A stretch of 64,000 nucleotides of DNA from NCBI GenBank assembly GCA_963082975.1, contig OY720344.1:73808546-73872545 (forward strand), written 5' to 3'. The stretch comes from Labia minor. Its lineage: Eukaryota > Arthropoda > Insecta > Dermaptera > Spongiphoridae. The notes under the pieces were generated by a model that was given only the letters and a program-made list of their open reading frames with translations, made no database searches and was not told where the DNA came from. The translations under genes were made by a program, and so were the position numbers. The first letter of the stretch is position 1. Each line of letters begins with the position of its first letter. Of the stretch, positions 12,801-26,992 are shown one piece after another.

Positions 12801-13506
12801 ATATTATGGATTGGAAATGGTAAAAACAAGAAACTTTTGAAGAAATGATTCCAAATGAGGAAAAATATTTATTTAAATTTGTACATAATAAAAAGTTGCT
12901 AATTTAAGGTGAAGATCTATCAGTTTATTATCGAAAATTTAACCAATAACATATTTTTTAATTTTTTTTCAGGATAATTTTGAAAATATACACCTTTTTT
13001 GATAAGAAATTGAACCTAATAAGAAAAGATTTACTAAGGAAGACAGCAAAGTGAAAATTAAAAAGGGGGGTATTTTGACATTTTTTTCGGGAAAGAAAGT
13101 TCATTGATTTAGAAAGGTCGTTATTACCGTGTGAAATAAATACTCTTGAGGGAAAGGTAATGTAAAAAAAGAGTGAAACGAAACCACTGCCAAGAGGAAC
13201 CTTAAATTAATGGTTTGGAATTAGGAGATGGATATTATAATCAAAAGTCAACGAAAATATGAAAAAAGAAGAAAACGACTTTTCTAAAATCACCAATACT
13301 TACTTTCCCATTTGTATTGATAAAATACCCCCTTCTAAGAGGGCTTTTTATTTATAATTACAGGATCCTGAATATGGCACTTTACTCAAGAAATCTAAAA
13401 TATAAAATCCAAGAGATGAATATTATGGATTGGAAATGTTAAAAACAAGAAACTTTTGAAGAAATGATTCCAAAGGAAGAAAAATATTTATTTAAATTTG
13501 TACATA
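9849..13506 (+). repeat. Six-monomer block A-B-C-S-E-A (3658 bp), copy 2
   Basis: Tandem copy of 6191-9848 at an offset of 3658 bp. The junction places two A monomers side by side (9230-9848 and 9849-10467), which look identical base for base. I compared diagnostic sites and indels by eye rather than computing an alignment. Confidence 0.88.
11086..11647 (+). repeat. 562-bp deleted monomer (C type), copy 2
   Basis: Same junction and same linked 'agtaaacg' as the copy at 7428. Part of the tandem six-monomer block. Confidence 0.93.
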
Positions 13507-15980
13507 ATAAAAAGTTGCTAATTTAAGGTGAAGATCTATCAGTTTATTATCGAAAATTTAACCAATAACATATTTTTTAATTTTTTTTCAGGATCATTTT
13601 GAAAATATACACCTTTTTTGATAATAAATTGAACGAAGTAAGAAAAGATTTACTAAGGAAGACAACAAAGTGAAAATTAAAAAGGGGGGTATTTTGACAT
13701 TTTTTTCGGGAAAGAAAGTTCATTGATTTAGAAAGGTCGTTATTACCGTGTGAAATAAATACTCTTGAGGGAAAGGTAATGTAAAAAAAGAGTGAAACGC
13801 AACCACTGCCAAGAGGAACCTTAAATTAATGGTTTGGAATTAGGAGATGGATATTATAATCAAAAGTCAACGAAAATATGAAAAAAGAAGAAAACGACTT
13901 TTCTAAAATCACCAATACTTACGTTCCCATTTGTATTGATAAAATACCCCCTTCTAAGAGGGCTTTTTATTTATAATTACAGGATCCTGAATATGGCACT
14001 TTACTCAAGAAATTTAAAATATAAAATCCAAGAGATGAATATTATGGATTGGAAATGGTAAAAACAAGAAACTTTTGAAGAAATGATTCCAAAGGAAAAA
14101 AATATTTATTTAAATTTGTACATAATAAAAAGTTGCTAATTTAAGGTGAAGATCTATCAGTTTATTATCGAAAATTTAACCAATAACATATTTTTTAATT
14201 TTTTTTCAGGATCATTTTGAAAATATACACCTTTTTTGATAAGAAATTGAACGAAGTAAGAAAAGATTTACTAAGGAAGACAACAAAGTGAAAATTAAAA
14301 AGGGGGGTATTTTGACATTTTTTTCGGGAAAGCAAGTTCATTGATTTAGAAAGGTCGTTATTACCGTGTGAAATAAATACTCTTGAGGGAAAGGTAATGT
14401 AAAAAAAGAGTGAAACGCAACCACTGCCAAGAGGAACCTTAAATTAATGGTTTGGAATTAGGAGATGGATATTATAATCAAAAGTCAACGAAAATATGAA
14501 AAAAGAAGAAAACGACTTTTCTAAAATCACCAATACTTACGTTCCCATTTGTATTGATAAAATACCCCCTTCTTAGAGGGCTTTTTATTTATAATTACAG
14601 GATCCTGAATATGGTACTTTACTCAAGAAATTTAAAATATAAAATCCAAGAGATGAATATTATGGATTGGAAATGGTAAAAACAAGAAACTTTTGAAGAA
14701 ATGATTCCAAATGAGGAAAAATATTTATTTAAATTTGTACATAATAAAAAGTTGCTAATTTAAGGTGAAGATCTATCAGTTTATTATCGAAAATTTAACC
14801 AATAACATATTTTTTAATTTTTTTTCAGGATAATTTTGAAAATATACACCTTTTTTGATAAGAAATTGAACGAAGTAAGAAAAGATTTACTAAGGAAGAC
14901 AGCAAAGTGAAAATTAAAAAGGGGGGTATTTTGACATTTTTTTCGGGAAAGAAAGTTCATTGATTTAGAAAGGTCGTTATTACCGTGTGAAATAAATACT
15001 CTTGAGGCAAAGGTAATGTAAAAAAAGAGTGAAACGCAACCACTGCCAAGAGGAACCTTAAATTAATGGTTTGGAATTAGGAGATGGATATTATAATCAA
15101 AAGTCAACGAAAATATGAAAAAAGAAGAAAACGACTTTTCTAAAATCACCAATACTTACTTTCCCATTTGTATTGATAAAATACCCCCTTCTAAGAGGGC
15201 TTTTTATTTATAATTACAGGATCCTGAATATGGCACTTTACTCAAGAAATCTAAAATATAAAATCCAAGAGATGAATATTATGGATTGGAAATGTTAAAA
15301 ACAAGAAACTTTTGAAGAAATGATTCCAAAGGAAGAAAAATATTTATTTAAATTTGTACATAATAAAAAGTTGCTAATTTAAGGTGAAGATCTATCAGTT
15401 TATTATCGAAAATTTAACCAATAACATATTTTTTAATTTTTTTTCAGGATCATTTTGAAAATATACACCTTTTTTGATAAGAAATTGAACGAAGTAAGAA
15501 AAGATTTACTAAGGAAGACAACAAAGTGAAAATTAAAAAGGGGGGTATTTTGACATTTTTTTCGGGAAAGCAAGTTCATTGATTTAGAAAGGTCGTTATT
15601 ACCGTGTGAAATAAATACTCTTGAGGGAAAGGTAATGTAAAAAAAGAGTGAAACGCAACCACTGCCAAGAGGAACCTTAAATTAATGGTTTGGAATTAGG
15701 AGATGGATATTATAATCAAAAGTCAACGAAAATATGAAAAAAGAAGAAAACGACTTTTCTAAAATCACCAATACTTACGTTCCCATTTGTATTGATAAAA
15801 TACCCCCTTCTAAGAGGGCTTTTTATTTATAATTACAGGATCCTGAATATGGCACTTTACTCAAGAAATTTAAAATATAAAATCCAAGAGATGAATATTA
15901 TGGATTGGAAATGGTAAAAACAAGAAACTTTTGAAGAAATGATTCCAAAGGAAAAAAATATTTATTTAAATTTGTACATA

Positions 15981-18900
15981 ATAAAAAGTTGCTAATTTAA
16001 GGTGAAGATCTATCAGTTTATTATCGAAAATTTAACCAATAACATATTTTTTAATTTTTTTTCAGGATCATTTTGAAAATATACACCTTTTTTGATAAGA
16101 AATTGAACGAAGTAAGAAAAGATTTACTAAGGAAGACAACAAAGTGAAAATTAAAAAGGGGGGTATTTTGACATTTTTTTCGGGAAAGAAAGTTCATTGA
16201 TTTAGAAAGGTCCTTATTACCGTGTGAAATAAATACTCTTGAGGGAAAGGTAATGTATAAAAAGAGTGAAACGCAACCACTGCCAAGAGGAACCTTAAAT
16301 TAATGGTTTGGAATTAGGAGATGGATATTATAATCAAAAGTCAACGAAAATATGAAAAAAGAAGAAAACGACTTTTCTAAAATCACCAATACTTACTTTC
16401 CCATTTGTATTGATAAAATACCCCCTTCTAAGAGGGCTTTTTATTTATAATTACAGGATCCTGAATATTTCACTTTACTCAAGAAATCTAAAATATAAAA
16501 TCCAAGAGATGAATATTATGGATTGGAAATGGTAAAAACAAGAAACTTTTGAAGAAATGATTCCAAATGAGGAAAAATATTTATTTAAATTTGTACATAA
16601 TAAAAAGTTGCTAATTTAAGGTGAAGATCTATCAGTTTATTATCGAAAATTTAACCAATAACATATTTTTTAATTTTTTTTCAGGATCATTTTGAAAAAA
16701 TATACACCTTTTTTGATAAGAAATTGAACGAAGTAAGAAAAGATTTACTAAGGAAGACAACAAAGTGAAAATTAAAAAGGGGGGTATTTTGACATTTTTT
16801 TCGGGAAAGCAAGTTCATTGATTTAGAAAGGTCGTTATTACCGTGTGAAATAAATACTCTTGAGGGAAAGGTAATGTAAAAAAAGAGTGAAACGCAACCA
16901 CTGCCAAGAGGAACCTTAAATTAATGGTTTGGAATTAGGAGATGGATATTATAATCAAAAGTCAACGAAAATATGAAAAAAGAAGAAAACGACTTTTCTA
17001 AAATCACCAATACTTACGTTCCCATTTGTATTGATAAAATACCCCCTTCTAAGAGGGCTTTTTATTTATAATTACAGGATCCTGAATATGGTACTTTACT
17101 CAAGAAATTTAAAATATAAAATCCAAGAGATGAATATTATGGATTGGAAATGGTAAAAACAAGAAACTTTTGAAGAAATGATTCCAAATGAGGAAAAATA
17201 TTTATTTAAATTTGTACATAATAAAAAGTTGCTAATTTAAGGTGAAGATCTATCAGTTTATTATCGAAAATTTAACCAATAACATATTTTTTAATTTTTT
17301 TTCAGGATAATTTTGAAAATATACACCTTTTTTGATAAGAAATTGAACCTAATAAGAAAAGATTTACTAAGGAAGACAGCAAAGTGAAAATTAAAAAGGG
17401 GGGTATTTTGACATTTTTTTCGGGAAAGAAAGTTCATTGATTTAGAAAGGTCGTTATTACCGTGTGAAATAAATACTCTTGAGGGAAAGGTAATGTAAAA
17501 AAAGAGTGAAACGAAACCACTGCCAAGAGGAACCTTAAATTAATGGTTTGGAATTAGGAGATGGATATTATAATCAAAAGTCAACGAAAATATGAAAAAA
17601 GAAGAAAACGACTTTTCTAAAATCACCAATACTTACTTTCCCATTTGTATTGATAAAATACCCCCTTCTAAGAGGGCTTTTTATTTATAATTACAGGATC
17701 CTGAATATGGCACTTTACTCAAGAAATCTAAAATATAAAATCCAAGAGATGAATATTATGGATTGGAAATGTTAAAAACAAGAAACTTTTGAAGAAATGA
17801 TTCCAAAGGAAGAAAAATATTTATTTAAATTTGTACATAATAAAAAGTTGCTAATTTAAGGTGAAGATCTATCAGTTTATTATCGAAAATTTAACCAATA
17901 ACATATTTTTTAATTTTTTTTCAGGATCATTTTGAAAATATACACCTTTTTTGATAAGAAATTGAACGAAGTAAGAAAAGATTTACTAAGGAAGACAACA
18001 AAGTGAAAATTAAAAAGGGGGGTATTTTGACATTTTTTTCGGGAAAGAAAGTTCATTGATTTAGAAAGGTCGTTATTACCGTGTGAAATAAATACTCTTG
18101 AGGGAAAGGTAATGTAAAAAAAGAGTGAAACGCAACCACTGCCAAGAGGAACCTTAAATTAATGGTTTGGAATTAGGAGATGGATATTATAATCAAAAGT
18201 CAACGAAAATATGAAAAAAGAAGAAAACGACTTTTCTAAAATCACCAATACTTACGTTCCCATTTGTATTGATAAAATACCCCCTTCTAAGAGGGCTTTT
18301 TATTTATAATTACAGGATCCTGAATATGGCACTTTACTCAAGAAATTTAAAATATAAAATCCAAGAGATGAATATTATGGATTGGAAATGGTAAAAACAA
18401 GAAACTTTTGAAGAAATGATTCCAAAGGAAAAAAATATTTATTTAAATTTGTACATAATAAAAAGTTGCTAATTTAAGGTGAAGATCTATCAGTTTATTA
18501 TCGAAAATTTAACCAATAACATATTTTTTAATTTTTTTTCAGGATCATTTTGAAAATATACACCTTTTTTGATAAGAAATTGAACGAAGTAAGAAAAGAT
18601 TTACTAAGGAAGACAACAAAGTGAAAATTAAAAAGGGGGGTATTTTGACATTTTTTTCGGGAAAGCAAGTTCATTGATTTAGAAAGGTCGTTATTACCGT
18701 GTGAAATAAATACTCTTGAGGGAAAGGTAATGTAAAAAAAGAGTGAAACGCAACCACTGCCAAGAGGAACCTTAAATTAATGGTTTGGAATTAGGAGATG
18801 GATATTATAATCAAAAGTAAACGAAAATATGAAAAAAGAAGAAAACGACTTTTCTAAAATCACCAATACTTACGTTCCCATTTGTATTGATAAAATACCC

Positions 18901-19019
18901 CCTTCTAAGAGGGCTTTTTATTTATAATTACAGGATCCTGAATATGGTACTTTACTCAAGAATATATACAAGAAGAAATGATTCCAAAGGAAAAAAATAT
19001 TTATTTAAATTTGTACATA
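15981..19019 (+). repeat. Pentamer S-E-A-B-C, copy 2
   Basis: Monomers at 15981, 16600, 17221, 17840 and 18458. It is directly followed by another copy of the same pentamer, making a local 3039-bp tandem. The S monomer ends in aaatgagg, while that of the following copy ends in aaaggaag. Confidence 0.87.
18458..19019 (+). repeat. 562-bp deleted monomer (C type), copy 3
   Basis: Same junction and 'agtaaacg' as at 7428; last monomer of the pentamer 15981-19019. Confidence 0.93.
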
Positions 19020-22000
19020 ATAAAAAGTTGCTAATTTAAGGTGAAGATCTATCAGTTTATTATCGAAAATTTAACCAATAACATATTTTTTAATTTTTTT
19101 TCAGGATCATTTTGAAAATATACACCTTTTTTGATAAGAAATTGAACGAAGTAAGAAAAGATTTACTAAGGAAGACAACAAAGTGAAAATTAAAAAGGGG
19201 GGTATTTTGACATTTTTTTCGGGAAAGAAAGTTCATTGATTTAGAAAGGTCCTTATTACCGTGTGAAATAAATACTCTTGAGGGAAAGGTAATGTATAAA
19301 AAGAGTGAAACGCAACCACTGCCAAGAGGAACCTTAAATTAATGGTTTGGAATTAGGAGATGGATATTATAATCAAAAGTCAACGAAAATATGAAAAAAG
19401 AAGAAAACGACTTTTCTAAAATCACCAATACTTACTTTCCCATTTGTATTGATAAAATACCCCCTTCTAAGAGGGCTTTTTATTTATAATTACAGGATCC
19501 TGAATATTTCACTTTACTCAAGAAATCTAAAATATAAAATCCAAGAGATGAATATTATGGATTGGAAATGGTAAAAACAAGAAACTTTTGAAGAAATGAT
19601 TCCAAAGGAAGAAAAATATTTATTTAAATTTGTACATAATAAAAAGTTGCTAATTTAAGGTGAAGATCTATCAGTTTATTATCGAAAATTTAACCAATAA
19701 CATATTTTTTAATTTTTTTTCAGGATCATTTTGAAAAAATATACACCTTTTTTGATAAGAAATTGAACGAAGTAAGAAAAGATTTACTAAGGAAGACAAC
19801 AAAGTGAAAATTAAAAAGGGGGGTATTTTGACATTTTTTTCGGGAAAGCAAGTTCATTGATTTAGAAAGGTCGTTATTACCGTGTGAAATAAATACTCTT
19901 GAGGGAAAGGTAATGTAAAAAAAGAGTGAAACGCAACCACTGCCAAGAGGAACCTTAAATTAATGGTTTGGAATTAGGAGATGGATATTATAATCAAAAG
20001 TCAACGAAAATATGAAAAAAGAAGAAAACGACTTTTCTAAAATCACCAATACTTACGTTCCCATTTGTATTGATAAAATACCCCCTTCTAAGAGGGCTTT
20101 TTATTTATAATTACAGGATCCTGAATATGGTACTTTACTCAAGAAATTTAAAATATAAAATCCAAGAGATGAATATTATGGATTGGAAATGGTAAAAACA
20201 AGAAACTTTTGAAGAAATGATTCCAAATGAGGAAAAATATTTATTTAAATTTGTACATAATAAAAAGTTGCTAATTTAAGGTGAAGATCTATCAGTTTAT
20301 TATCGAAAATTTAACCAATAACATATTTTTTAATTTTTTTTCAGGATAATTTTGAAAATATACACCTTTTTTGATAAGAAATTGAACGAAGTAAGAAAAG
20401 ATTTACTAAGGAAGACAGCAAAGTGAAAATTAAAAAGGGGGGTATTTTGACATTTTTTTCGGGAAAGAAAGTTCATTGATTTAGAAAGGTCGTTATTACC
20501 GTGTGAAATAAATACTCTTGAGGGAAAGGTAATGTAAAAAAAGAGTGAAACGAAACCACTGCCAAGAGGAACCTTAAATTAATGGTTTGGAATTAGGAGA
20601 TGGATATTATAATCAAAAGTCAACGAAAATATGAAAAAAGAAGAAAACGACTTTTCTAAAATCACCAATACTTACTTTCCCATTTGTATTGATAAAATAC
20701 CCCCTTCTAAGAGGGCTTTTTATTTATAATTACAGGATCCTGAATATGGCACTTTACTCAAGAAATCTAAAATATAAAATCCAAGAGATGAATATTATGG
20801 ATTGGAAATGTTAAAAACAAGAAACTTTTGAAGAAATGATTCCAAAGGAAGAAAAATATTTATTTAAATTTGTACATAATAAAAAGTTGCTAATTTAAGG
20901 TGAAGATCTATCAGTTTATTATCGAAAATTTAACCAATAACATATTTTTTAATTTTTTTTCAGGATCATTTTGAAAATATACACCTTTTTTGATAATAAA
21001 TTGAACGAAGTAAGAAAAGATTTACTAAGGAAGACAACAAAGTGAAAATTAAAAAGGGGGGTATTTTGACATTTTTTTCGGGAAAGAAAGTTCATTGATT
21101 TAGAAAGGTCGTTATTACCGTGTGAAATAAATACTCTTGAGGGAAAGGTAATGTAAAAAAAGAGTGAAACGCAACCACTGCCAAGAGGAACCTTAAATTA
21201 ATGGTTTGGAATTAGGAGATGGATATTATAATCAAAAGTCAACGAAAATATGAAAAAAGAAGAAAACGACTTTTCTAAAATCACCAATACTTACGTTCCC
21301 ATTTGTATTGATAAAATACCCCCTTCTAAGAGGGCTTTTTATTTATAATTACAGGATCCTGAATATGGCACTTTACTCAAGAAATTTAAAATATAAAATC
21401 CAAGAGATGAATATTATGGATTGGAAATGGTAAAAACAAGAAACTTTTGAAGAAATGATTCCAAAGGAAAAAAATATTTATTTAAATTTGTACATAATAA
21501 AAAGTTGCTAATTTAAGGTGAAGATCTATCAGTTTATTATCGAAAATTTAACCAATAACATATTTTTTAATTTTTTTTCAGGATCATTTTGAAAATATAC
21601 ACCTTTTTTGATAAGAAATTGAACGAAGTAAGAAAAGATTTACTAAGGAAGACAACAAAGTGAAAATTAAAAAGGGGGGTATTTTGACATTTTTTTCGGG
21701 AAAGCAAGTTCATTGATTTAGAAAGGTCGTTATTACCGTGTGAAATAAATACTCTTGAGGGAAAGGTAATGTAAAAAAAGAGTGAAACGCAACCACTGCC
21801 AAGAGGAACCTTAAATTAATGGTTTGGAATTAGGAGATGGATATTATAATCAAAAGTAAACGAAAATATGAAAAAAGAAGAAAACGACTTTTCTAAAATC
21901 ACCAATACTTACGTTCCCATTTGTATTGATAAAATACCCCCTTCTAAGAGGGCTTTTTATTTATAATTACAGGATCCTGAATATGGTACTTTACTCAAGA

Positions 22001-22058
22001 ATATATACAAGAAGAAATGATTCCAAAGGAAAAAAATATTTATTTAAATTTGTACATA
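19020..22058 (+). repeat. Pentamer S-E-A-B-C, copy 3
   Basis: Monomers at 19020, 19639, 20260, 20879 and 21497, in tandem with the preceding pentamer. The A monomer has 'gaacgaagtaag' where its relatives have 'gaacctaataag'. The B monomer has the rare 'gataataaattg'. Confidence 0.87.
21497..22058 (+). repeat. 562-bp deleted monomer (C type), copy 4
   Basis: Same junction and 'agtaaacg'. Unlike the other copies to its left, it is followed by a Q/R hybrid monomer rather than by S. Confidence 0.93.
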
Positions 22059-22676
22059 ATAAAAAGTTGCTAATTTAAGGTGAAGATCTATCAGTTTATT
22101 ATCGAAAATTTAACCAATAACATATTTTTTAATTTTTTTTCAGGATAATTTTGAAAATATACACCTTTTTTGATAATAAATTGAACGAAGTAAGAAAAGA
22201 TTTACTAAGGAAGACAGCAAAGTGAAAATTAAAAAGGGGGGTATTTTGACATTTTTTTCGGGAAAGAAAGTTCATTGATTTAGAAAGGTCGTTATTACCG
22301 TGTGAAATAAATACTCTTGAGGGAAAGGTAATGTAAAAAAAGAGTGAAACGCAACCACTGCCAAGAGGAACCTTAAATTAATGGTTTGGAATTAGGAGAT
22401 GGATATTATAATCAAAAGTCAACGAAAATATGAAAAAAGAAGAAAACGACTTTTCTAAAATCACCAATACTTACGTTCCCATTTGTATTGATAAAATACC
22501 CCCTTCTAAGAGGGCTTTTTATTTATAATTACAGGATCCTGAATATGGCACTTTACTCAAGAAATTTAAAATATAAAATCCAAGAGATGAATATTATGGA
22601 TTGGAAATGGTAAAAACAAGAAACTTTTGAAGAAATGATTCCAAAGGAAAAAAATATTTATTTAAATTTGTAGATA
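22059..22676 (+). repeat. Hybrid Q/R monomer, copy 1
   Basis: The first part has Q marks (gataat, acagc, gaaag) together with 'gataataaattg'. The second part has R marks (tacg, ggcac, ttt, ggt, aaaggaaaa) and 'ttgtagataat' at the end. This is the structure expected of a crossover or conversion within a monomer between Q and R types. Confidence 0.8.
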
Positions 22677-24533
22677 ATAAAAAGTTGCTAATTTAAGGTG
22701 AAGATCTATCAGTTTATTATCGAAAATTTAACCAATAACATATTTTTTAATTTTTTTTCAGGATCATTTTGAAAATATACACCTTTTTTGATAAGAAATT
22801 GAACGAAGTAAGAAAAGATTTACTAAGGAAGACAACAAAGTGAAAATTAAAAAGGGGGGTATTTTGACATTTTTTTCGGGAAAGAAAGTTCATTGATTTA
22901 GAAAGGTCGTTATTACCGTGTGAAATAAATACTCTTGAGGGAAAGGTAATGTATAAAAAGAGTGAAACGCAACCACTGCCAAGAGGAACCTTAAATTAAT
23001 GGTTTGGAATTAGGAGATGGATATTATAATCAAAAGTCAACGAAAATATGAAAAAAGAAGAAAACGACTTTTCTAAAATCACCAATACTTACTTTCCCAT
23101 TTGTATTGATAAAATACCCCCTTCTAAGAGGGCTTTTTATTTATAATTACAGGATCCTGAATATTTGACTTTACTCAAGAAATCTAAAATATAAAATCCA
23201 AGAGATGAATATTATGGATTGGAAATGTTAAAAACAAGAAACTTTTGAAGAAATGATTCCAAAGGAAGAAAAATATTTATTTAAATTTGTACATAATAAA
23301 AAGTTGCTAATTTAAGGTGAAGATCTATCAGTTTATTATCGAAAATTTAACCAATAACATATTTTTTAATTTTTTTTCAGGATCATTTTGAAAATATACA
23401 CCTTTTTTGATAAGAAATTGAACGAAGTAAGAAAAGATTTACTAAGGAAGACAACAAAGTGAAAATTAAAAAGGGGGGTATTTTGACATTTTTTTCGGGA
23501 AAGCAAGTTCATTGAGTTAGAAAGGTCGTTATTACCGTGTGAAATAAATACTCTTGAGGGAAAGGTAATGTAAAAAAAGAGTGAAACGCAACCACTGCCA
23601 AGAGGAACCTTAAATTAATGGTTTGGAATTAGGAGATGGATATTATAATCAAAAGTCAACGAAAATATGAAAAAAGAAGAAAACGACTTTTCTAAAATCA
23701 CCAATACTTACGTTCCCATTTGTATTGATAAAATACCCCCTTCTAAGAGGGCTTTTTATTTATAATTACAGGATCCTGAATATGGTACTTTACTCAAGAA
23801 ATTTAAAATATAAAATCCAAGAGATGAATATTATGGATTGGAAATGGTAAAAACAAGAATCTTTTGAAGAAATGATTCCAAATGAGGAAAAATATTTATT
23901 TAAATTTGTACATAATAAAAAGTTGCTAATTTAAGGTGAAGATCTATCAGTTTATTATCGAAAATTTAACCAATAACATATTTTTTAATTTTTTTTCAGG
24001 ATCATTTTGAAAATATACACCTTTTTTGATAAGAAATTGAACGAAGTAAGAAAAGATTTACTAAGGAAGACAACAAAGTGAAAATTAAAAAGGGGGGTAT
24101 TTTGACATTTTTTTCGGGAAAGAAAGTTCATTGATTTAGAAAGGTCGTTATTACCGTGTGAAATAAATACTCTTGAGGGAAAGGTAATGTAAAAAAAGAG
24201 TGAAACGAAACCACTGCCAAGAGGAACCTTAAATTAATGGTTTGGAATTAGGAGATGGATATTATAATCAAAAGTCAACGAAAATATGAAAAAAGAAGAA
24301 AACGACTTTTCTAAAATCACCAATACTTACTTTCCCATTTGTATTGATAAAATACCCCCTTCTAAGAGGGCTTTTTATTTATAATTACAGGATCCTGAAT
24401 ATGGCACTTTACTCAAGAAATCTAAAATATAAAATCCAAGAGATGAATATTATGGATTGGAAATGTTAAAAACAAGAAACTTTTGAAGAAATGATTCCAA
24501 AGGAAGAAAAATATTTATTTAAATTTGTACATA

Positions 24534-25134
24534 ATAAAAAGTTGCTAATTTAAGGTGAAGATCTATCAGTTTATTATCGAAAATTTAACCAATAACATAT
24601 TTTTTAATTTTTTTTCAGGATCATTTTGAAAATATACACCTTTTTTGATAAGAAATTGAACGAAGTAAGAAAAGATTTACTAAGGAAGACAACAAAGTGA
24701 AAATTAAAAAGGGGGATATTTTGACATTTTTTTCGGGAAAGCAAGTTCATTGATTTAGAAAGGTCGTTATTACCGTGTGAAATAAATACTCTTGAGGGAA
24801 AGGTAATGTAAAAAAAGAGTGAAACGCAACCACTGCCAAGAGGAACCTTAAATTAATGGTTTGGAATTAGGAGATGGATATTATAATCAAAAGTCAACGA
24901 AAATATGAAAAAAGAAGAAAACGACTTTTCTAAAATCACCAATACTTACGTTCCCATTTGTATTGATAAAATACCCCCTTCTAAGAGGGCTTTTTATTTA
25001 TAATTACAGGATCCTGAATATGGCACTTTACTCAAGAAATTTAAAATATAAAATCCAAGAGATGAATATTATGGATTGGAAATGGTAAAAACAAGAAACT
25101 TTTGAAGAAAAATATTTATTTAAATTTATACATA
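24534..25134 (+). repeat. 601-bp deleted monomer, copy 1
   Basis: R-type monomer lacking 17 bp near its end: 'gaagaaatgattccaaagg' and following bases become 'gaagaaaaatattt'. It also carries 'gggggatatt' for 'ggggggtatt' and 'aaatttatac' for 'aaatttgtac'. All five copies share these three marks and are immediately followed by an X monomer. Confidence 0.92.
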
Positions 25135-25754
25135 ATAAAAAGTTGCTAATTTAAGGTGAATATCTATCAGTTTATTATCGAAAATGTAACTAATAACATA
25201 TTTTTTAATTTTTTTTTCAGGATCATTTTGAAAATACACACCTTTGTTGATATGAAATTGAACGAGGTAAGAAAAGATTTACTAAGGAAGACAACAAAGT
25301 GAAAATTAAAAAGGGGGGTATTTTGACATTTTTTTCGGGAAAGAAAGTTCATTGATTTAGAAAGGTCGTTATTACCGTGTGAAATAAATACTTTTGAGGG
25401 AAAGGTAATGTAAAAAAAGAGTGAAACGCAACCACTGCCAAGAGGAACCTTAAATTAATGGTTTGGAATTAGGAGATGGATATTATAATCAAAAGTCAAC
25501 GAAAATATGAAAAAAGAAGAAAACGACTTTTCTAAAATCACCAATACTTACTTTCCCATTTGTATTGATAAAATACCCCCTTCTAAGAGGGCTTTTTATT
25601 TATAATTACAGGATCCTGAATATGGTAGTTTACTCAAGAAATTTAAAATATAAAATCCAAGAGATGAATATTATGGATTGGAAATGGTAAAAACAAGAAA
25701 CTTTTGAAGAAATGATTCCAAAGGAAGAAAAATATTTATTTAAATTTGTACATA
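25135..25754 (+). repeat. Diverged X-subfamily monomer (620 bp), copy 1
   Basis: Most diverged monomer class. Against the common type it has eight substitutions between 25161 and 25267 ('gaatatct', 'aaaatgtaacta', 'aaatacacacctttgttgat', 'atatgaaa', 'cgaggtaag'), one extra T in the oligo-T tract, and one more change at about 25393 ('acttttgagg'). The rest matches ordinary monomers. It has lost the AGATCT hexamer. The opposite strand is open for 61 codons at 25167-25352 only because of these changes. A private 'ggtagttt' lies at about 25627. Confidence 0.92.
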
Positions 25755-26992
25755 ATAAAAAGTTGCTAATTTAAGGTGAAGATCTATCAGTTTATTATCG
25801 AAAATTTAACCAATAACATATTTTTTAATTTTTTTTCAGGATCATTTTGAAAATATACACCTTTTTTGATAAGAAATTGAACGAAGTAAGAAAAGATTTA
25901 CTAAGGAAGACAACAAAGTGAAAATTAAAAAGGGGGGTATTTTGACATTTTTTTCGGGAAAGCAAGTTCATTGATTTAGAAAGGTCGTTATTACCGTGTG
26001 AAATAAATACTCTTGAGGGAAAGGTAATGTATAAAAAGAGTGAAACGCAACCACTGCCAAGAGGAACCTTAAATTAATGGTTTGGAATTAGGAGATGGAT
26101 ATTATAATCAAAAGTCAACGAAAATATGAAAAAAGAAGAAAACGACTTTTCTAAAATCACCAATACTTACGTTCCCATTTGTATTGATAAAATACCCCCT
26201 TCTAAGAGGGCTTTTTATTTATAATTACAGGATCCTGAATATGGTACTTTACTCAAGAAATTTAAAATATAAAATCCAAGAGATGAATATTATGGATTGG
26301 AAATGGTAAAAACAAGAATCTTTTGAAGAAATGATTCCAAATGAGGAAAAATATTTATTTAAATTTGTACATAATAAAAAGTTGCTAATTTAAGGTGAAG
26401 ATCTATCAGTTTATTATCGAAAATTTAACCAATAACATATTTTTTAATTTTTTTTCAGGATCATTTTGAAAATATACACCTTTTTTGATAAGAAATTGAA
26501 CGAAGTAAGAAAAGATTTACTAAGGAAGACAACAAAGTGAAAATTAAAAAGGGGGGTATTTTGACATTTTTTTCGGGAAAGAAAGTTCATTGATTTAGAA
26601 AGGTCGTTATTACCGTGTGAAATAAATACTCTTGAGGGAAAGGTAATGTAAAAAAAGAGTGAAACGAAACCACTGCCAAGAGGAACCTTAAATTAATGGT
26701 TTGGAATTAGGAGATGGATATTATAATCAAAAGTCAACGAAAATATGAAAAAAGAAGAAAACGACTTTTCTAAAATCACCAATACTTACTTTCCCATTTG
26801 TATTGATAAAATACCCCCTTCTAAGAGGGCTTTTTATTTATAATTACAGGATCCTGAATATGGCACTTTACTCAAGAAATCTAAAATATAAAATCCAAGA
26901 GATGAATATTATGGATTGGAAATGTTAAAAACAAGAAACTTTTGAAGAAATGATTCCAAAGGAAGAAAAATATTTATTTAAATTTGTACATA

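Larger units (their letters stand above)
14125..20878 (+). repeat. 11-monomer segmental duplication, copy 2 (offset 11030)
   Basis: Counterpart of 3095-9848, both 6754 bp. A private 'gaggcaaagg' lies at about 15006. The correspondence ends after 20878, where this copy continues with a B monomer and the other with a second A monomer. Part of this segment also belongs to the 19023-bp-offset duplication, so the duplications are nested. Confidence 0.85.
24534..26992 (+). repeat. X-containing tetramer (2459 bp), copy 1
   Basis: Monomers at 24534 (601-bp deleted R), 25135 (X), 25755 (P-like with gtataaaaag and 'agaatctttt') and 26374 (Q-like with gatcat and cgaaacc). X takes the slot that S holds elsewhere. 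The following tetramer starts the same way, and the related pair is at 43556 and 46015. Confidence 0.85.

Noticed and set aside
25167..25352. 61-codon open frame on the minus strand, repeated at 27626, 32561, 44189 and 46648
   Set aside because: It lies in the X monomers and exists only because their changes remove stops. It has no recognisable domain, starts within the satellite and recurs exactly with the repeat.
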